Shown: positions 29,001 through 38,728, counted from the stretch's first letter. The stretch: 64,000 nucleotides of DNA from an uncultured Clostridium sp. (GCA_947648495.1 CANSOA010000010.1:1-64000), one strand, 5' to 3'. Notes: generated from the sequence alone by a model not told the origin. Numbers and translations: made by a program.

Positions 29001-31185
29001 GCAAGCGATTGAAAATACAAAAGCTTTTGAAATTGAAAATCTTTCTAAAGTACAATATATAAAAATTGTGGCTGACCGTGCTTCTAATGGAAATTGGTTT
29101 TGTGCGAGAATGTTTAATTTTTATGAAAATAAAGAGATAAAAACATCTGTGAAATTTTCTTTTGATGGAGAAGAAGCTGGAAGAATTATTTTAGAGGATG
29201 AATTTGAGAATGCAGATTGGAGTTATAGTATTGATGGCGGAGCAACTTGGAAGGCAGGAAGAGGAAGGAAATATCAATTAACGGATGTAGAAATAAATCA
29301 AATTAATGAAAATGATAAAATCAGGGTTCGTTTTAGACAAAGTGGTATTGAGTGTACAGTTAATATAAAAAAAGGAGAAGCTCCTAAAATTAGACCATAT
29401 GTGAATGATTTGGAAAATCGTTTGATTGGATTAGATAAGGTGGATTTGTTAGAGTGGAAATTATTAGGTGAAAATGTTTGGAAATCTTATGAAGAGCAAG
29501 AACCAGTGGTAATTGGAACTCAAAAGCTGTTGGTTAGAAATAAGGCGACAGGGTTTTATACGGCAAGTGATTGGATTGAATATGAATTTACAGAGGATAA
29601 TCAACCAGATACAGCCAAATATGTTCCAATTAAACATTTGTCGGTTCATGAATTTTCTACCCAATCGGTTGATGCTAGTAGACCATTTTATGCACTAAAT
29701 GCAATCGATGGAAATAGGAATACAATCTGGCATACAGACTTTAGAGATAATGTTTTACAACAAAAAGAAAAACCGTTTATTACAATAAAATTAGATGAAC
29801 CAAAATATATTTCTGCGTTGGAATTTGTTCAGAAAAAATATAAGGCAAATGATCCAGATGCGATCAAAAATGGAATTGTATATGTTAGCATGGATGGTGA
29901 AAACTGGGTTGAGGCAGGTAGAAAAGAAAATTGTGAGCAAAATGAGGAGTTTAAGCGAATTGAATTTGGCGAGAGTAGGCAGGCACAATATGTGAAATTT
30001 GAAATGGAAACGTATGGTATGTTTGCGTCAGTAGCGATGATAAATTTATATGAAGATGTCACTAAAATAGAAACTCCAGAACCAATTATTCCAACTGCTG
30101 ACTTGCAATATGACAGAACAGAATTAACAAATCAAGATGTAACTGTAACATTGGTTAACCCAAGCACAAAAATCACGGTGACGAATAATAGTGGAAATAT
30201 TTCTTATGTTTTTACAGAAAATGGAGAATTTACATTTGAGTTTGAAGATAAAGCAGGAAATAAAGGAACCGCGACAGCGAAAGTTGATTGGATTGATAAA
30301 GTGGCTCCAATAGCAACTATTACGTATAGTACATTAGAGGAAACAACAGAAAAGGTAACAGCAAGGATAACATTTGACAAAGAAAATGTAATAATTACAA
30401 ATAATGAAGGAAAAGATGTCTATACATTTAAAGAAAATGGAGAATTCACATTTGAGTTTGAGGATAAAGCAGGAAATAAAGGAACAGCGACAGCAAAGGT
30501 TGATTGGATAAAGAAAGAAGAGGAAAAACCAGAAGAGCCAGAAAAACCAGCAAAAGCAACGATTGAATATAGCACGCTGGAAGAAACGACAGAAGAAGTA
30601 ACAGCAACGATTAAATTTGATAAAGAAGACGTAAAAATCACGAATAATGAGGGAAAAAATACGTATGTTTTTGCGGAGAATGGAGAATTCACATTTGAGT
30701 TTGAGGATAAAGCAGGAAATAAAGGAACAGCGACAGCAAAGGTTGATTGGATAAAGAAAGAAGAGGAGAAACCAGAAGAGCCAGAAAAACCAGAAGGAAT
30801 TATTTCTAAAGTATATAAAATAGAAGAAAAACATATTTCAAAAGTTCTACCAAAAACAACGGTAAATCAATTTATGAGAAATGTGGAAACGAAACAACAA
30901 ATGGTATTTTTAGATGAAACTGGAAATCCATTAAAACAAGATGATGTTTTAGGAACGGGTACAATATTAAAACTAGGTTCTACTTTACAATATACAATTA
31001 TTGTTACAGGAGATACAGATGGGAATGGAAAAATTACAATGACAGATCTTGCCAGCTTAAGATTGCATTATATTGGAAAAGAACAATTAACAGGGAATGC
31101 CTTAAAGGCAGGTGATATTGACGAAAATGGAAAAATCACAATTACGGATTTGGCACAAGTTAGATTGGTTTTGGTTGAAAAGTAG
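26032..31185 (+). CDS. giant secreted NPCBM / transglutaminase-like / F5-8C / Ig-repeat / dockerin protein
   Basis: 1,717 residues. ATG 26032 is chosen because GGAGG lies at 26022-26026, inside the longer in-frame extension. After a signal segment come an NPCBM domain (~residues 45-200, with GIFAHATSTVVYDL), a region with a transglutaminase/papain-like triad (Cys in GAVCGG ~483, His in GQPGHAA ~509, Asn/Asp in WNLDND ~528), and two F5/8C discoidin-like domains (~885-1035 and ~1195-1345, NAIDGNxNT). Then three Ig-like repeats with Glu/Pro/Lys linkers and a C-terminal dockerin (GDTDGNGKITMTDL...GDIDENGKITITDL). Cohesin partner not in this window. Suggests glycan or mucin binding outside the cell. 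Confidence 0.85.
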   Translation: MKKNIKSNKDKANVLFKIEICLALLFVMFLSMDTSYLSYAKENEEFCYLSDIPYVEEQSSVGWREISLDKTPDNTAISMKVEGSNYTFEKGIFAHATSTVVYDLTNYADYDYFTAYIGLNTTSTRGDGVIFDIFTSQDGTNWASQIGGEPIDKQPGQNATFVKINIKNVKFLKLCADDKASNASDHSVYADAKLIKQGYDDSNGIKTLAQYDEMIKNYEGQEITGDYELALLQRELVKRAGEYALKRFSNESQANKQTLSWLMNDLETLRLYMMGGTPDGGSYYNSLKILSELYNTYKTDFDITQTTKYGTVLGDLYKKMAITLSLTHSQRVALWMQPSNPGNQSNAVTRYQIFKDLHKNGKFIVSSSIDITQWFESYNVEEMRFVFNNLIDDEEILWLNEYTQKQIDAHPNQTWSYLTPHPYMAYVTPNYGNPIFHDPAKKDYWDQKFDGIFSKYGVTYSTEENKIYKVWMNFRNEFGTGAVCGGISKTGSNIRTVHGIPAAVIGQPGHAAIIYYSQDTNGNGYWNLDNDVSGWTLSEKGERLLLGWGNANTNYAKGSYQVVYMALAQEALNDYENFEKCEETVMLANAYQGDLEKQEEIYRKALKIQPINIDAWLGLINVYNANTNKTENEYFELAKEVAENLKYFPLPMQQLTNLIKPHLTSMQNLYRFTLLQTRILTQASQTPNNSAEHYYVYQPSLTRLEANFLLGKLDKTIATFSFDGEDAGKIVLSSRFDGNGVRWDYSIDGKQNWKEVSFTAEEEHKLQLTPEEINSITAENDIYVHIVGVNYDEENLYKIDIKESTGLPQTLYANDLENRFIGATPTIQWKFKEGDDWKFYSEKEPDLTGDKTVILRMGATGEYLASTTSSIYTFTQNNLPENRQYIPISHLSIHGVSSEATNNQGAAVNAIDGNANTRYHSAWNGSDTQRYMIVKLDEPVYLSAVEYIPAGGGNGKILDGTIYGSMDGENWEILSQQKNLTYTNQANTVGQAIENTKAFEIENLSKVQYIKIVADRASNGNWFCARMFNFYENKEIKTSVKFSFDGEEAGRIILEDEFENADWSYSIDGGATWKAGRGRKYQLTDVEINQINENDKIRVRFRQSGIECTVNIKKGEAPKIRPYVNDLENRLIGLDKVDLLEWKLLGENVWKSYEEQEPVVIGTQKLLVRNKATGFYTASDWIEYEFTEDNQPDTAKYVPIKHLSVHEFSTQSVDASRPFYALNAIDGNRNTIWHTDFRDNVLQQKEKPFITIKLDEPKYISALEFVQKKYKANDPDAIKNGIVYVSMDGENWVEAGRKENCEQNEEFKRIEFGESRQAQYVKFEMETYGMFASVAMINLYEDVTKIETPEPIIPTADLQYDRTELTNQDVTVTLVNPSTKITVTNNSGNISYVFTENGEFTFEFEDKAGNKGTATAKVDWIDKVAPIATITYSTLEETTEKVTARITFDKENVIITNNEGKDVYTFKENGEFTFEFEDKAGNKGTATAKVDWIKKEEEKPEEPEKPAKATIEYSTLEETTEEVTATIKFDKEDVKITNNEGKNTYVFAENGEFTFEFEDKAGNKGTATAKVDWIKKEEEKPEEPEKPEGIISKVYKIEEKHISKVLPKTTVNQFMRNVETKQQMVFLDETGNPLKQDDVLGTGTILKLGSTLQYTIIVTGDTDGNGKITMTDLASLRLHYIGKEQLTGNALKAGDIDENGKITITDLAQVRLVLVEK
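30106..30790 (+). repeat. three tandem repeats encoding Ig-like domains
   Basis: Three units of about 190-235 nt in frame within the giant gene, each encoding ENGEFTFEFEDKAGNKG and TATAKVDWI; units 2 and 3 are nearly identical at DNA level and end in EEKPEEPEKP linkers. Such arrays expand and contract by recombination. Confidence 0.9.
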
Positions 31186-31213
31186 AAATGAAATATTGAT
31201 TTAAATATAAGAT

Positions 31214-31240
31214 AAAGAGCCTATTTTTAAGGCTCTTTTT
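31214..31240 (+). terminator. intrinsic terminator
   Basis: AAAGAGCC / GGCTCTTTTT hairpin after the giant gene, facing the convergent dehydrogenase gene. Confidence 0.85.
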
Positions 31241-31256
31241 AAATGAAAAAATATTT

Positions 31257-32246
31257 CTATTTTACTTCGTTTATACAACTTCCAGTAGTTAAAATATCAT
31301 AAATATTTTGACAAGTATCACTTGCAATTTTATTGAGTGCTTCTGATGTGAAAAAGGCTTGATGTGAAGTAATTAGCACATTTGGCATCGAAATTAGTAA
31401 TGATAAATTTTTGTCTCTTTCGTAAGAATTTGACATGTCTTTTAGAAAGAAGTCGGCTTCATTATCGTAAACGTCTAAGCCAACACCACCAATTTTTCCA
31501 GAAGAAAGATAATCGATTAAGTCGTTGGTATGGATTAAATTTCCTCTGCTACAATTGATAATAATAACATCAGTTTTCATTTTTTCTAAGGAATCTTTAT
31601 TAATAATATTTTCAGTTTCTGGCGTAAGTGGACAGTGAAGTGAGATAATATCCGATTTTTCACATAATTCATTTAATTCAACGTAGGTAAATCCAAGTTC
31701 TTGGCTGGCTTTTTCATCTTGAAATAAATCGTAGGCAATAATGTTTGTGCCAAAACCATGCATAATTTCGATAAAAGCTTTTCCAATTTTGCCAGTTCCA
31801 ATTACACCAACTGTTTTATTGTGTAAGTCGAAACCAAGAAGTCCGTCTAAAGAAAAGTTATATTTTTTTACACGTTGATATGCTTTATAAATTTTTCGAT
31901 TAATGTTTAATAATAGAGCAGTAGCGTGTTCTGCTACAGCATAAGGGGAATATTGAGGAACTCGGACCAATTTTATGTTGCCGAGATGTTCTAAATCAAC
32001 ATTATTAAATCCAGCACAGCGTAGTGCAATTAATTGAATTCCATATTCGTTTAGTTTGTCTAAGGTTGGTTTGTCCACGATGTCATTTACAAAAATACAG
32101 ATGGCGTCAAAACCTTTGGCAAGTTGGACGGTTTCGGAATTTAATTTTGATTCAAAGTAAGTAATGTTGTAATTGTATTGTTTGTTGTATTCTTCAAAAA
32201 AAGTTTTATCATAATCTTTGGTATCAAAAAAAGCTATTTTTATCAT
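31257..32246 (-). CDS. ldhA: D-lactate dehydrogenase-like 2-hydroxyacid dehydrogenase
   Basis: NAD-dependent reduction of a 2-oxoacid, most likely pyruvate to D-lactate. About 329 residues. Nucleotide-binding GVIGTGKIGKAF (~residue 150), catalytic Arg in LIALRCAG, Glu in DVYDNEADFF and His in TSHQAFFT. ATG 32246 has AAAGGAG seven nt upstream; a longer N-terminus would precede this binding site. The DNEADFF element is typical of LdhA-type proteins. The gene symbol is a best guess. Confidence 0.85.
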   Translation of the reverse strand: MIKIAFFDTKDYDKTFFEEYNKQYNYNITYFESKLNSETVQLAKGFDAICIFVNDIVDKPTLDKLNEYGIQLIALRCAGFNNVDLEHLGNIKLVRVPQYSPYAVAEHATALLLNINRKIYKAYQRVKKYNFSLDGLLGFDLHNKTVGVIGTGKIGKAFIEIMHGFGTNIIAYDLFQDEKASQELGFTYVELNELCEKSDIISLHCPLTPETENIINKDSLEKMKTDVIIINCSRGNLIHTNDLIDYLSSGKIGGVGLDVYDNEADFFLKDMSNSYERDKNLSLLISMPNVLITSHQAFFTSEALNKIASDTCQNIYDILTTGSCINEVK

Positions 32247-32375
32247 AAATATTTCTCCTTTACATAACTTTATAATTATATAACAAAATATGGTAAAAAG
32301 CAACAAAATATTAAAAAAAGAATAAAAAACAAATTTTCACAAAAAATAATAGAAAAATGAAAAAGAGGAGATAAA

Positions 32376-33317
32376 ATGTTATATGAAATAATGTTAATGA
32401 TAATTGGTTTTATTTTGCTTATAAAAGGTGCAGATTTTGTGGTAAAAGGAGCGAGTAATATTGCGAAAAAGTTTCATTTGTCTGAAATGCTAATTGGAAT
32501 TGTTATTGTTGGAATTGGAACATCGCTTCCAGAAATTATTGTGACGGTTAAGTCAAGTTTGACGGGCAATCCAGATATTATTATTGGAAATTCTATTGGA
32601 AGTTGTATTTGCAATTTACTTTTAGTGATTGGAGTTGCGAGTGTTTGTAATCCGCTTAAATTAGATAAGCGAATTTTACAAGTGCATTTGCCAGTTTCTG
32701 TATTTAGCATTTTAATGCTTGCCATATTTTGCAATTTTGGAACAGGAAATCAGATAATTAGTCAAACAGAAAGCTGGATTTTATTAGCTTTTGCGATTGT
32801 CTATATTTTGTATACAGTATATGAGGGAAAGTCTGAGGTTCAAGAAAATAATGGTACGCAAACATCAGAAATAACATTTATATGGATTTTGATTTATATT
32901 GTATTGGGCGTAGTTGGCTTGAAATTTGGAGCGGATTTTGTAGTAAATGGCGCAATTGCGATAGCGGAAGCTTTTGGTGTAAGTGAAAGTATCATTAGTA
33001 TGACGATTGTTTCTTTGGGAACTTCTTTGCCAGAAATTGTAACATGCATTATTGCTACGATAAAAAAAGAAAGCGATTTAGCAATTGGCAACGTTATTGG
33101 TTCTAATATATTTAACATTTGCTTATTACCTGCTGTAGGAGCGATGATAAAACCAATTCATTATGATTTAGAATTTAATCGCTCTTTATTGTTTTTATTA
33201 ATGATAACCATTTATTTGCTTATTTTTGATTTATTTAGAAATAGAAGAATGATTAGTAGAAATCATGGCATTATTTTTATTTTGCTGTTTTGTTTGTATG
33301 TGAGTTGTTTGTTTTAG
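32376..33317 (+). CDS. CaCA-family calcium/cation antiporter (YrbG-like)
   Basis: 313 residues, about ten membrane helices in two inverted halves. The alpha-repeats are GIGTSLPEIIVTV (~residue 47) and SLGTSLPEIVTCI (~residue 215), both with the GTSLPE ion-coordination motif; each is followed by GNxIGSxxxN. Start has GAGGAG upstream at 32365-32370. Divergent from the lactate dehydrogenase gene. Exchanges Na+ or H+ for Ca2+, by family. Confidence 0.9.
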   Translation: MLYEIMLMIIGFILLIKGADFVVKGASNIAKKFHLSEMLIGIVIVGIGTSLPEIIVTVKSSLTGNPDIIIGNSIGSCICNLLLVIGVASVCNPLKLDKRILQVHLPVSVFSILMLAIFCNFGTGNQIISQTESWILLAFAIVYILYTVYEGKSEVQENNGTQTSEITFIWILIYIVLGVVGLKFGADFVVNGAIAIAEAFGVSESIISMTIVSLGTSLPEIVTCIIATIKKESDLAIGNVIGSNIFNICLLPAVGAMIKPIHYDLEFNRSLLFLLMITIYLLIFDLFRNRRMISRNHGIIFILLFCLYVSCLF

Positions 33318-33382
33318 AAAGGTTGAAATTTATTTGAAACGATTTTTGCATAATTTAATTACACATTTTTATGAAAAAACTC

Positions 33383-33411
33383 TTGCATTTTGGTACAATA
33401 TATATTAAAAT
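33383..33411 (+). promoter_or_regulatory. promoter of the carAB leader
   Basis: TTGCAT, 17 nt, TAAAAT, with CTC directly before the -35, as at several other promoters here. Confidence 0.7.
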
Positions 33412-33447
33412 ATATAAGATAAATAAAGATAAGAGGTTACAATAAAA

Positions 33448-33558
33448 ATGAAAAAGGGAAAATTCAATAATAGAATAGCGAAAAATGATAGAAAAAAATC
33501 TATTATTAGTACCTTGTTTTCTTTTTTAATCAATCGTAATTTTATGGATAAACACTAG
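33448..33558 (+). CDS. candidate carAB leader peptide
   Basis: A 36-residue ORF beginning MKKGKFNNRIAKNDRKK and ending NRNFMDKH, between the promoter and carA. Its stop codon (33556-33558) lies in the 5' arm of the terminator hairpin at 33549. Codons 20-30 run through a T-rich stretch (33510-33535). This matches the architecture of enteric pyrBI attenuation, where transcription pausing at a U-rich leader couples to translation when UTP is low. Its ribosome binding site is weak (AAGAGG). Expression not proven. Confidence 0.5.
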   Translation: MKKGKFNNRIAKNDRKKSIISTLFSFLINRNFMDKH

Positions 33559-33581
33559 ATTTTATTTAGTGTTTATTTTTT
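33549..33581 (+). terminator. attenuator upstream of carA
   Basis: TAAACACTA / TAGTGTTTA perfect stem followed by TTTTTT, ending 28 nt before the carA start. A ribosome at the leader stop codon would cover the 5' arm and prevent termination. Confidence 0.75.
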
Positions 33582-33608
33582 AAGCATAACAGAAAGGATG
33601 GATAATTT

Positions 33609-34673
33609 ATGATAGGCTATTTAGTACTAGAAAATGGAGAAATATTTGAAGGAGAAAGAATTGGAGCAACGACGGTTGATACGGCATGTGAAGTGGTATT
33701 TAATACAGGAATGGCTGGCTATTTGGAAACCTTCACTGACCCATCTTATGCGGGACAAGGCATTGTTATGACCTATCCATTAATTGGAAATTATGGTGTT
33801 ATTCCAGACGATTTCGAATCAGAGCAAATTTGGGCCAAAGCGGTTTTTGTTCACGAACTTGCGGAATTTGAAAGCAATTTCCGTAAAAAAGACAGCTTAA
33901 ATAAGTTTTTAAGAGACTATAAAATTCCAGGTCTTACGAATATTAATACAAGAAAACTAACCAAATTGCTAAGAGAAACAGGAACAATGAAAGGCTATAT
34001 TACTTCTTCGATTGATAATATGGCAGAAATTAAGCAGAAAATCAAAGAATATGAAGTAGGAAAAGTAGTCAGACAAGTATCAACAAAAGAATTTAGGGCT
34101 TATGGAAGAGCGAAAGAAAAACAAATTGTTTTAATGGATTATGGATTTAAGCATAATATTGTCAATTCTTTTTTAAAAAGGGATGTTGGTGTTACAGTTT
34201 GTCCATGCAATACGCCAATAGATCGAGTTTTAGCATTAAAACCAGATGGGATTTTACTTTCAAATGGACCAGGAGATCCTGAAAATGCACAAGAAGAAAT
34301 TAATATTATTAAAGATTTGAGCAAAACGAATCTTCCAATTTTAGGAATTTGTTTGGGACATCAGTTGATGGCGTTGGCGCATGGATTTAAAACGGCGAAG
34401 TTAAAATATGGGCATCGAGGACCAAATCATCCAGTTAAAGATTTAGAAAATGGAAAAGTGTATATTACATCGCAAAATCATGGTTACTATGTAGTAGCGG
34501 ACAGCGTAAAACCAGAAATTGCTGAGGTTTCGCATATTAATTTAAATGATAATACTGTTGAAGGAATTCGTTATAAAAACAAAAACATATTCACGGTACA
34601 ATTCCATCCAGAAGCGTGTCCTGGACCAGAAGATACGAATGAAATATTTGACAAATTTGTCAAACAGCTTTAA
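33609..34673 (+). CDS. carA: carbamoyl-phosphate synthase small subunit
   Basis: Glutamine amidotransferase subunit that supplies ammonia to CarB for pyrimidine and arginine synthesis. 354 residues. N-terminal CPSase small-chain domain (VFNTGMAGYLETFTDPSYAGQ), C-terminal class I glutaminase with the nucleophile in LGICLGHQ (~residue 245) and His/Glu in VQFHPEACPGP. AGAAAGGATGG lies upstream of the ATG. carB follows after 104 nt. Confidence 0.97.
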   Translation: MIGYLVLENGEIFEGERIGATTVDTACEVVFNTGMAGYLETFTDPSYAGQGIVMTYPLIGNYGVIPDDFESEQIWAKAVFVHELAEFESNFRKKDSLNKFLRDYKIPGLTNINTRKLTKLLRETGTMKGYITSSIDNMAEIKQKIKEYEVGKVVRQVSTKEFRAYGRAKEKQIVLMDYGFKHNIVNSFLKRDVGVTVCPCNTPIDRVLALKPDGILLSNGPGDPENAQEEINIIKDLSKTNLPILGICLGHQLMALAHGFKTAKLKYGHRGPNHPVKDLENGKVYITSQNHGYYVVADSVKPEIAEVSHINLNDNTVEGIRYKNKNIFTVQFHPEACPGPEDTNEIFDKFVKQL

Positions 34674-34777
34674 GGGACTATCCGTTGCCTAATTGGATTG
34701 TAGAAAATCTGGTAAGCGAATGTGAGTTAATCATGTGAATAAATAATTATAAAAATTAGGAGAAAGGAAACAAAACA

Positions 34778-37700
34778 ATGCCAAAAAATAACCAAATTAA
34801 AAAAGTATTAGTCATCGGATCACGGACCAATCATCATTGGACAAGCCGCTGAATTTGATTATGCGGGAACACAAGCATGTCGTGAATTAAAAAAAGAAGG
34901 AATCGAAGTTGTTCTCATCAATTCCAATCCTGCCACAATTATGACAGACAAAAATATGGCAGATAAAATTTACATAGAGCCACTAAGCGTTACTACCGTA
35001 AAAAAAGTAATTGAAAAAGAACAGCCAGACAGCATTTTACCAAACTTAGGTGGGCAAACTGGATTGAATTTGGCAATGGAACTTGCAGAAAGTGGATTTT
35101 TGCAAGAACACAATGTACGTCTTTTAGGAACAGGAACACAAGGAATCAAAAATGCTGAAGATAGGCAAGCCTTTAAAGATATGATGGAATCCATTCATGA
35201 ACCCTGCATTGCCAGTAAAGTAGTAGAAACCGTTGACGATGCTATAGAATTCACACGAGAAATTGGACTTCCTGTTATTATTCGACCTGCTTATACCTTA
35301 GGGGGGACTGGAGGCGGAATTGCAACCACTTTTGAAGAATTAGAAGAAATTGCAGGAAGTGGACTTCGTATGTCGCGTGTACATCAAATTTTAGTAGAAA
35401 AATGCATCACTGGCTGGAAAGAAGTTGAATACGAAGTCATGCGTGATAGTGCAGGAAATTGCATCACCATCTGTAATATGGAAAATATCGATCCAGTAGG
35501 GGTTCACACAGGAGACAGCATTGTTGTTGCACCTTCGCAAACTTTGGCAGATAAGGAATATCAGATGCTTCGAACCTCTGCCATTAAAATCATATCTGCC
35601 CTTAAAATTGAAGGTGGATGCAATGTGCAATTTGCTTTAAACCCAAATAGCTTTGAATATGCTGTCATTGAAGTAAATCCTAGAGTAAGCCGTTCATCTG
35701 CTTTAGCATCCAAAGCAACAGGTTACCCAATCGCAAAAGTAGCGACCAAAATTGCGTTAGGTTATACATTAGATGAAATCAAAAATGAAGTAACAGGCAA
35801 AACATATGCTTGTTTTGAGCCCGTTTTAGATTATGTGGTTGTTAAAATTCCAAAATGGCCATTTAAGAAATTTTTGACAGCTAATCGAACACTTGGTACG
35901 CAAATGAAAGCAACAGGCGAAGTTATGGCAATTGCACCAAATTTAGAGGCAGGACTTATGAAAGCCATTCGTTCGTTAGAAGAAAATATGGATAGTTTTA
36001 TCATGCCAGGTTTACAAAATTTGGAAAAAGAGGAAATTTTAGAAAAACTAAAAGAGGTTGACAATGACAGAATATTCGTTATTGCAGAAGCTATCAGACG
36101 CGAAATTTCAGTTGACCAAATCCATGAAATTACCACAATTGACCGATTTTTTATAGGAGCGATTTATAAAATTGTTCGTATGGAAAACGAACTTAGCGTT
36201 AATGAAATGAACAGCAGGTTGCTTTTAAAAGCAAAAAAATTAGGATTTACAGACAAAGTAATTGCCAAATTAAGTGGGAAAACTGAAAATGAAATTTTGA
36301 AAATACGCGAAGAAAATCGAATTACAGCAAATTTTAAAATGGTTGACACTTGCGCTGCTGAATTTGAAGCGAGGACGCCCTATTATTACTCAAGTTATGA
36401 TGATGAAAATGAAGCCAAACAGACCGCTAAAAAGAAAATTATGGTGTTAGGTTCTGGACCTATTCGCATTGGACAAGGAATTGAGTTCGATTATTGTAGT
36501 GTGCATGGTGTCTGGGCTTTGAAAGAATTGGGCTATGAAACCATTATTGTAAATAACAATCCAGAAACGGTTAGCACGGATTTTGATATTGCAGATAAAT
36601 TATATTTTGAGCCATTAACAGCCGAAGATGTGAAAAATATTATCGATGTTGAAAAGCCAGAAGGTGCAATTGTACAATTTGGTGGACAAACAGCGATTAA
36701 ATTGACCAAAGCTTTGTCGGATATGGGCGTGAGAATTATCGGCACCAGCGAAAAAGACATGGATAGAGCAGAAGATAGAAAAGAATTTGATGAAGCTTTA
36801 AATCATTGTGAAATTTTGCGTCCAAAAGGAAGTACGATTTATACAGTAGAGGAAGCAAAGGAAGTGGCAAATCGACTTGGTTATCCTGTTTTAGTACGTC
36901 CGTCATATGTTTTAGGTGGGCAAGGAATGGCGATTGCTTATGATGATCATGAAATGGAAGAATACATCAATGAAATTAACACGATTGCGCAAGAACATCC
37001 AATTTTGGTGGATAAATATATGCTAGGAAAAGAGTTGGAAGTGGATGCAATTTGCGATGGGGAAGATGTATTAATTCCAGGAATTATGGAGCATTTGGAA
37101 AGAGCGGGTGTTCATTCAGGAGACAGTATTTCGGTATACCCAACACAGAGTATTGCGCAAAAGCATCAAGAGAAAATCATTGAGTATACAGAAAAAATTG
37201 CAAAAGAATTGAATATTATTGGCATGATAAATATTCAGTTTATTATTTCAAATGATGAAGTGTATATTATTGAAGTCAATCCACGTTCGAGCCGAACGGT
37301 TCCTTATATTAGCAAAGTCACAAATTTGCCGATGATTGATATTGCAACACGTGTGATGTTTGGGGAAAAACTAAAAGAAATTGGCTATGGAACAGGTGTA
37401 TATAAGAAAAGTGATTATGTTTGTGTGAAAATGCCAGTATTTTCATTTGAAAAGATTAAAAATGCGGATACGAGTTTGGGACCAGAAATGAAGTCTACAG
37501 GCGAGGTTTTGGGCGTTTCAAAGGAATTTCATAAAGCAACTTTGAAAGCTTTTATCGCAAGTGGAGCGAATGTATCGAGCAAAGGAAGCATTTTGATTAC
37601 AGTTCGCAACAAAGATAAAGAGGAAATGCTTCCGATTGCGCAGAAATTTTTTAGTAAAGGTTTTGAAATTTATGCAACCTCTGGAACAGCAAGTTTTTTA

Positions 37701-37976
37701 GCATCAAACGGTATTGGGGCAAATGTTGTGGAGAAAATCTGGGAAGGAAAAAATAGCATTATTGATTTAATTCAGTCTGGCAAAATTAATTTTGTCATTA
37801 ATACACCAACAAAAGGAAAAGAATCCAATCGAGATGGATTTAAAATCCGTAGAATGGCAGTTGAATGCAAAATCCCTTGTTTTACATCATTAGATACAGT
37901 CAATGCATTATATGATGCCATTGAAAATAATGTAAGAGAAGAACAATTAGATGTTGTCAATATTGTGGAAATATAA
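34778..37976 (+). CDS. carB: carbamoyl-phosphate synthase large subunit, +1 frameshift at CGGA
   Basis: Makes carbamoyl phosphate from bicarbonate, ammonia and 2 ATP. About 1,065 residues after restoration, full family length. ATG 34778 (MPKNNQIKKVLVIGS) has AGGAGAAAGG upstream. At codon 16 the frame reads CGG and would end within about eight codons. Skipping C 34823 gives GGA and the invariant GPIIIGQAAEFDYAGTQAC. Two ATP-grasp halves follow (GLPVIIRPAYTLGGTGGG; GYPVLVRPSYVLGGQGM), then the MGS-like allosteric domain. The same nucleotide-binding motif in the second half (GSGPIRIGQGIEFDY) has no inserted C. Confidence 0.96.
34823..34826 (+). other. +1 frameshift site CGGA (carB)
   Basis: TCA-C-GGA-CCA; the glycine of the invariant GSGPIIIGQ motif is restored by skipping one C. 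A second site later in the same gene encodes the equivalent motif as GGT TCT GGA CCT without the C. Confidence 0.96.
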
Positions 37977-38004
37977 ATTAGTCATAGAAAAATAGGGAGA
38001 AAAA

Positions 38005-38659
38005 ATGCAGAATTTAAAAATCTTATACGAAGATAATCATATCATCGTTGTACGAAAACCAAACAATGTACCATCTCAAGCGGATAAAACAGGTGATATT
38101 GATATGCTAACAATCGTAAAATCCTATTTAAAAGAAAAATATCACAAACCGGGAGATGTCTATTTAGGATTAGTTCACAGATTAGATCGCCCAACAGGTG
38201 GTGTTATGGTGTTCGCTAGAACTTCAAAAGCCGCGTCTCGACTAAGTGAGCAAATTCGCACCAAACAAATACAGAAAAAATATTTAGCAACTTGTGATGG
38301 AAAATTGGAAAAAGAAAAAGACACTTGGCACGATTTTTTACTAAAAACCGAACGAACCAACACGAGCAAAGTTGTGCCAGAAGGAACGAAAAATGAAAAA
38401 GAAGCCAGTTTGGATTATGAAGTAATCAAATATAATGAAAAAACAGACTTATCAATTGTTAAAGTGAATTTGCATACAGGTAGACATCATCAAATTCGTG
38501 TACAATTTGCATCACGAGGGCATAGTTTGTATGGAGACCAGAAATATGGAACACGTGGCAGACGGAAAACAATTGAGACTTTGGGCGTATTACTTAAGTT
38601 TTGCGCATCCAGTTACAAAAGAAAAAATGGAATTTGAAGATAAGCCAGACTTTTTTTAA
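38005..38659 (+). CDS. RluA-family pseudouridine synthase, +1 frameshift at CGGA
   Basis: Isomerises uridine in rRNA or tRNA. About 217 residues after restoration, without an S4 domain. Catalytic Asp in VHRLDRPTGGVMVF (~residue 58); typical LHTGRHHQIRVQFA and GDQKYG. After GTRGR the frame reads CGG; skipping C 38563 gives GKQLRLWAYYLSFAHPVTKE, a standard family ending, and the gene stops at TAA 38657-38659. It follows carB by 28 nt and may be co-transcribed. Confidence 0.92.
38563..38566 (+). other. +1 frameshift site CGGA (RluA family)
   Basis: AGA-C-GGA-AAA; restores the conserved LRLWAY/LxFxHP end. Confidence 0.92.
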
Positions 38660-38728
38660 TGAATTTGTCATAAAATTTCCAAAATTGAATATATAGTAAT
38701 AAATGCTATTTTTCAAAGGAGGAAATAT

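Noticed and set aside
30334-30834. Minus-strand 166-residue ORF in the Ig-repeat region
   Set aside because: It is opposite strongly biased coding repeats; its Phe/Cys-rich composition is an artefact of the complement.
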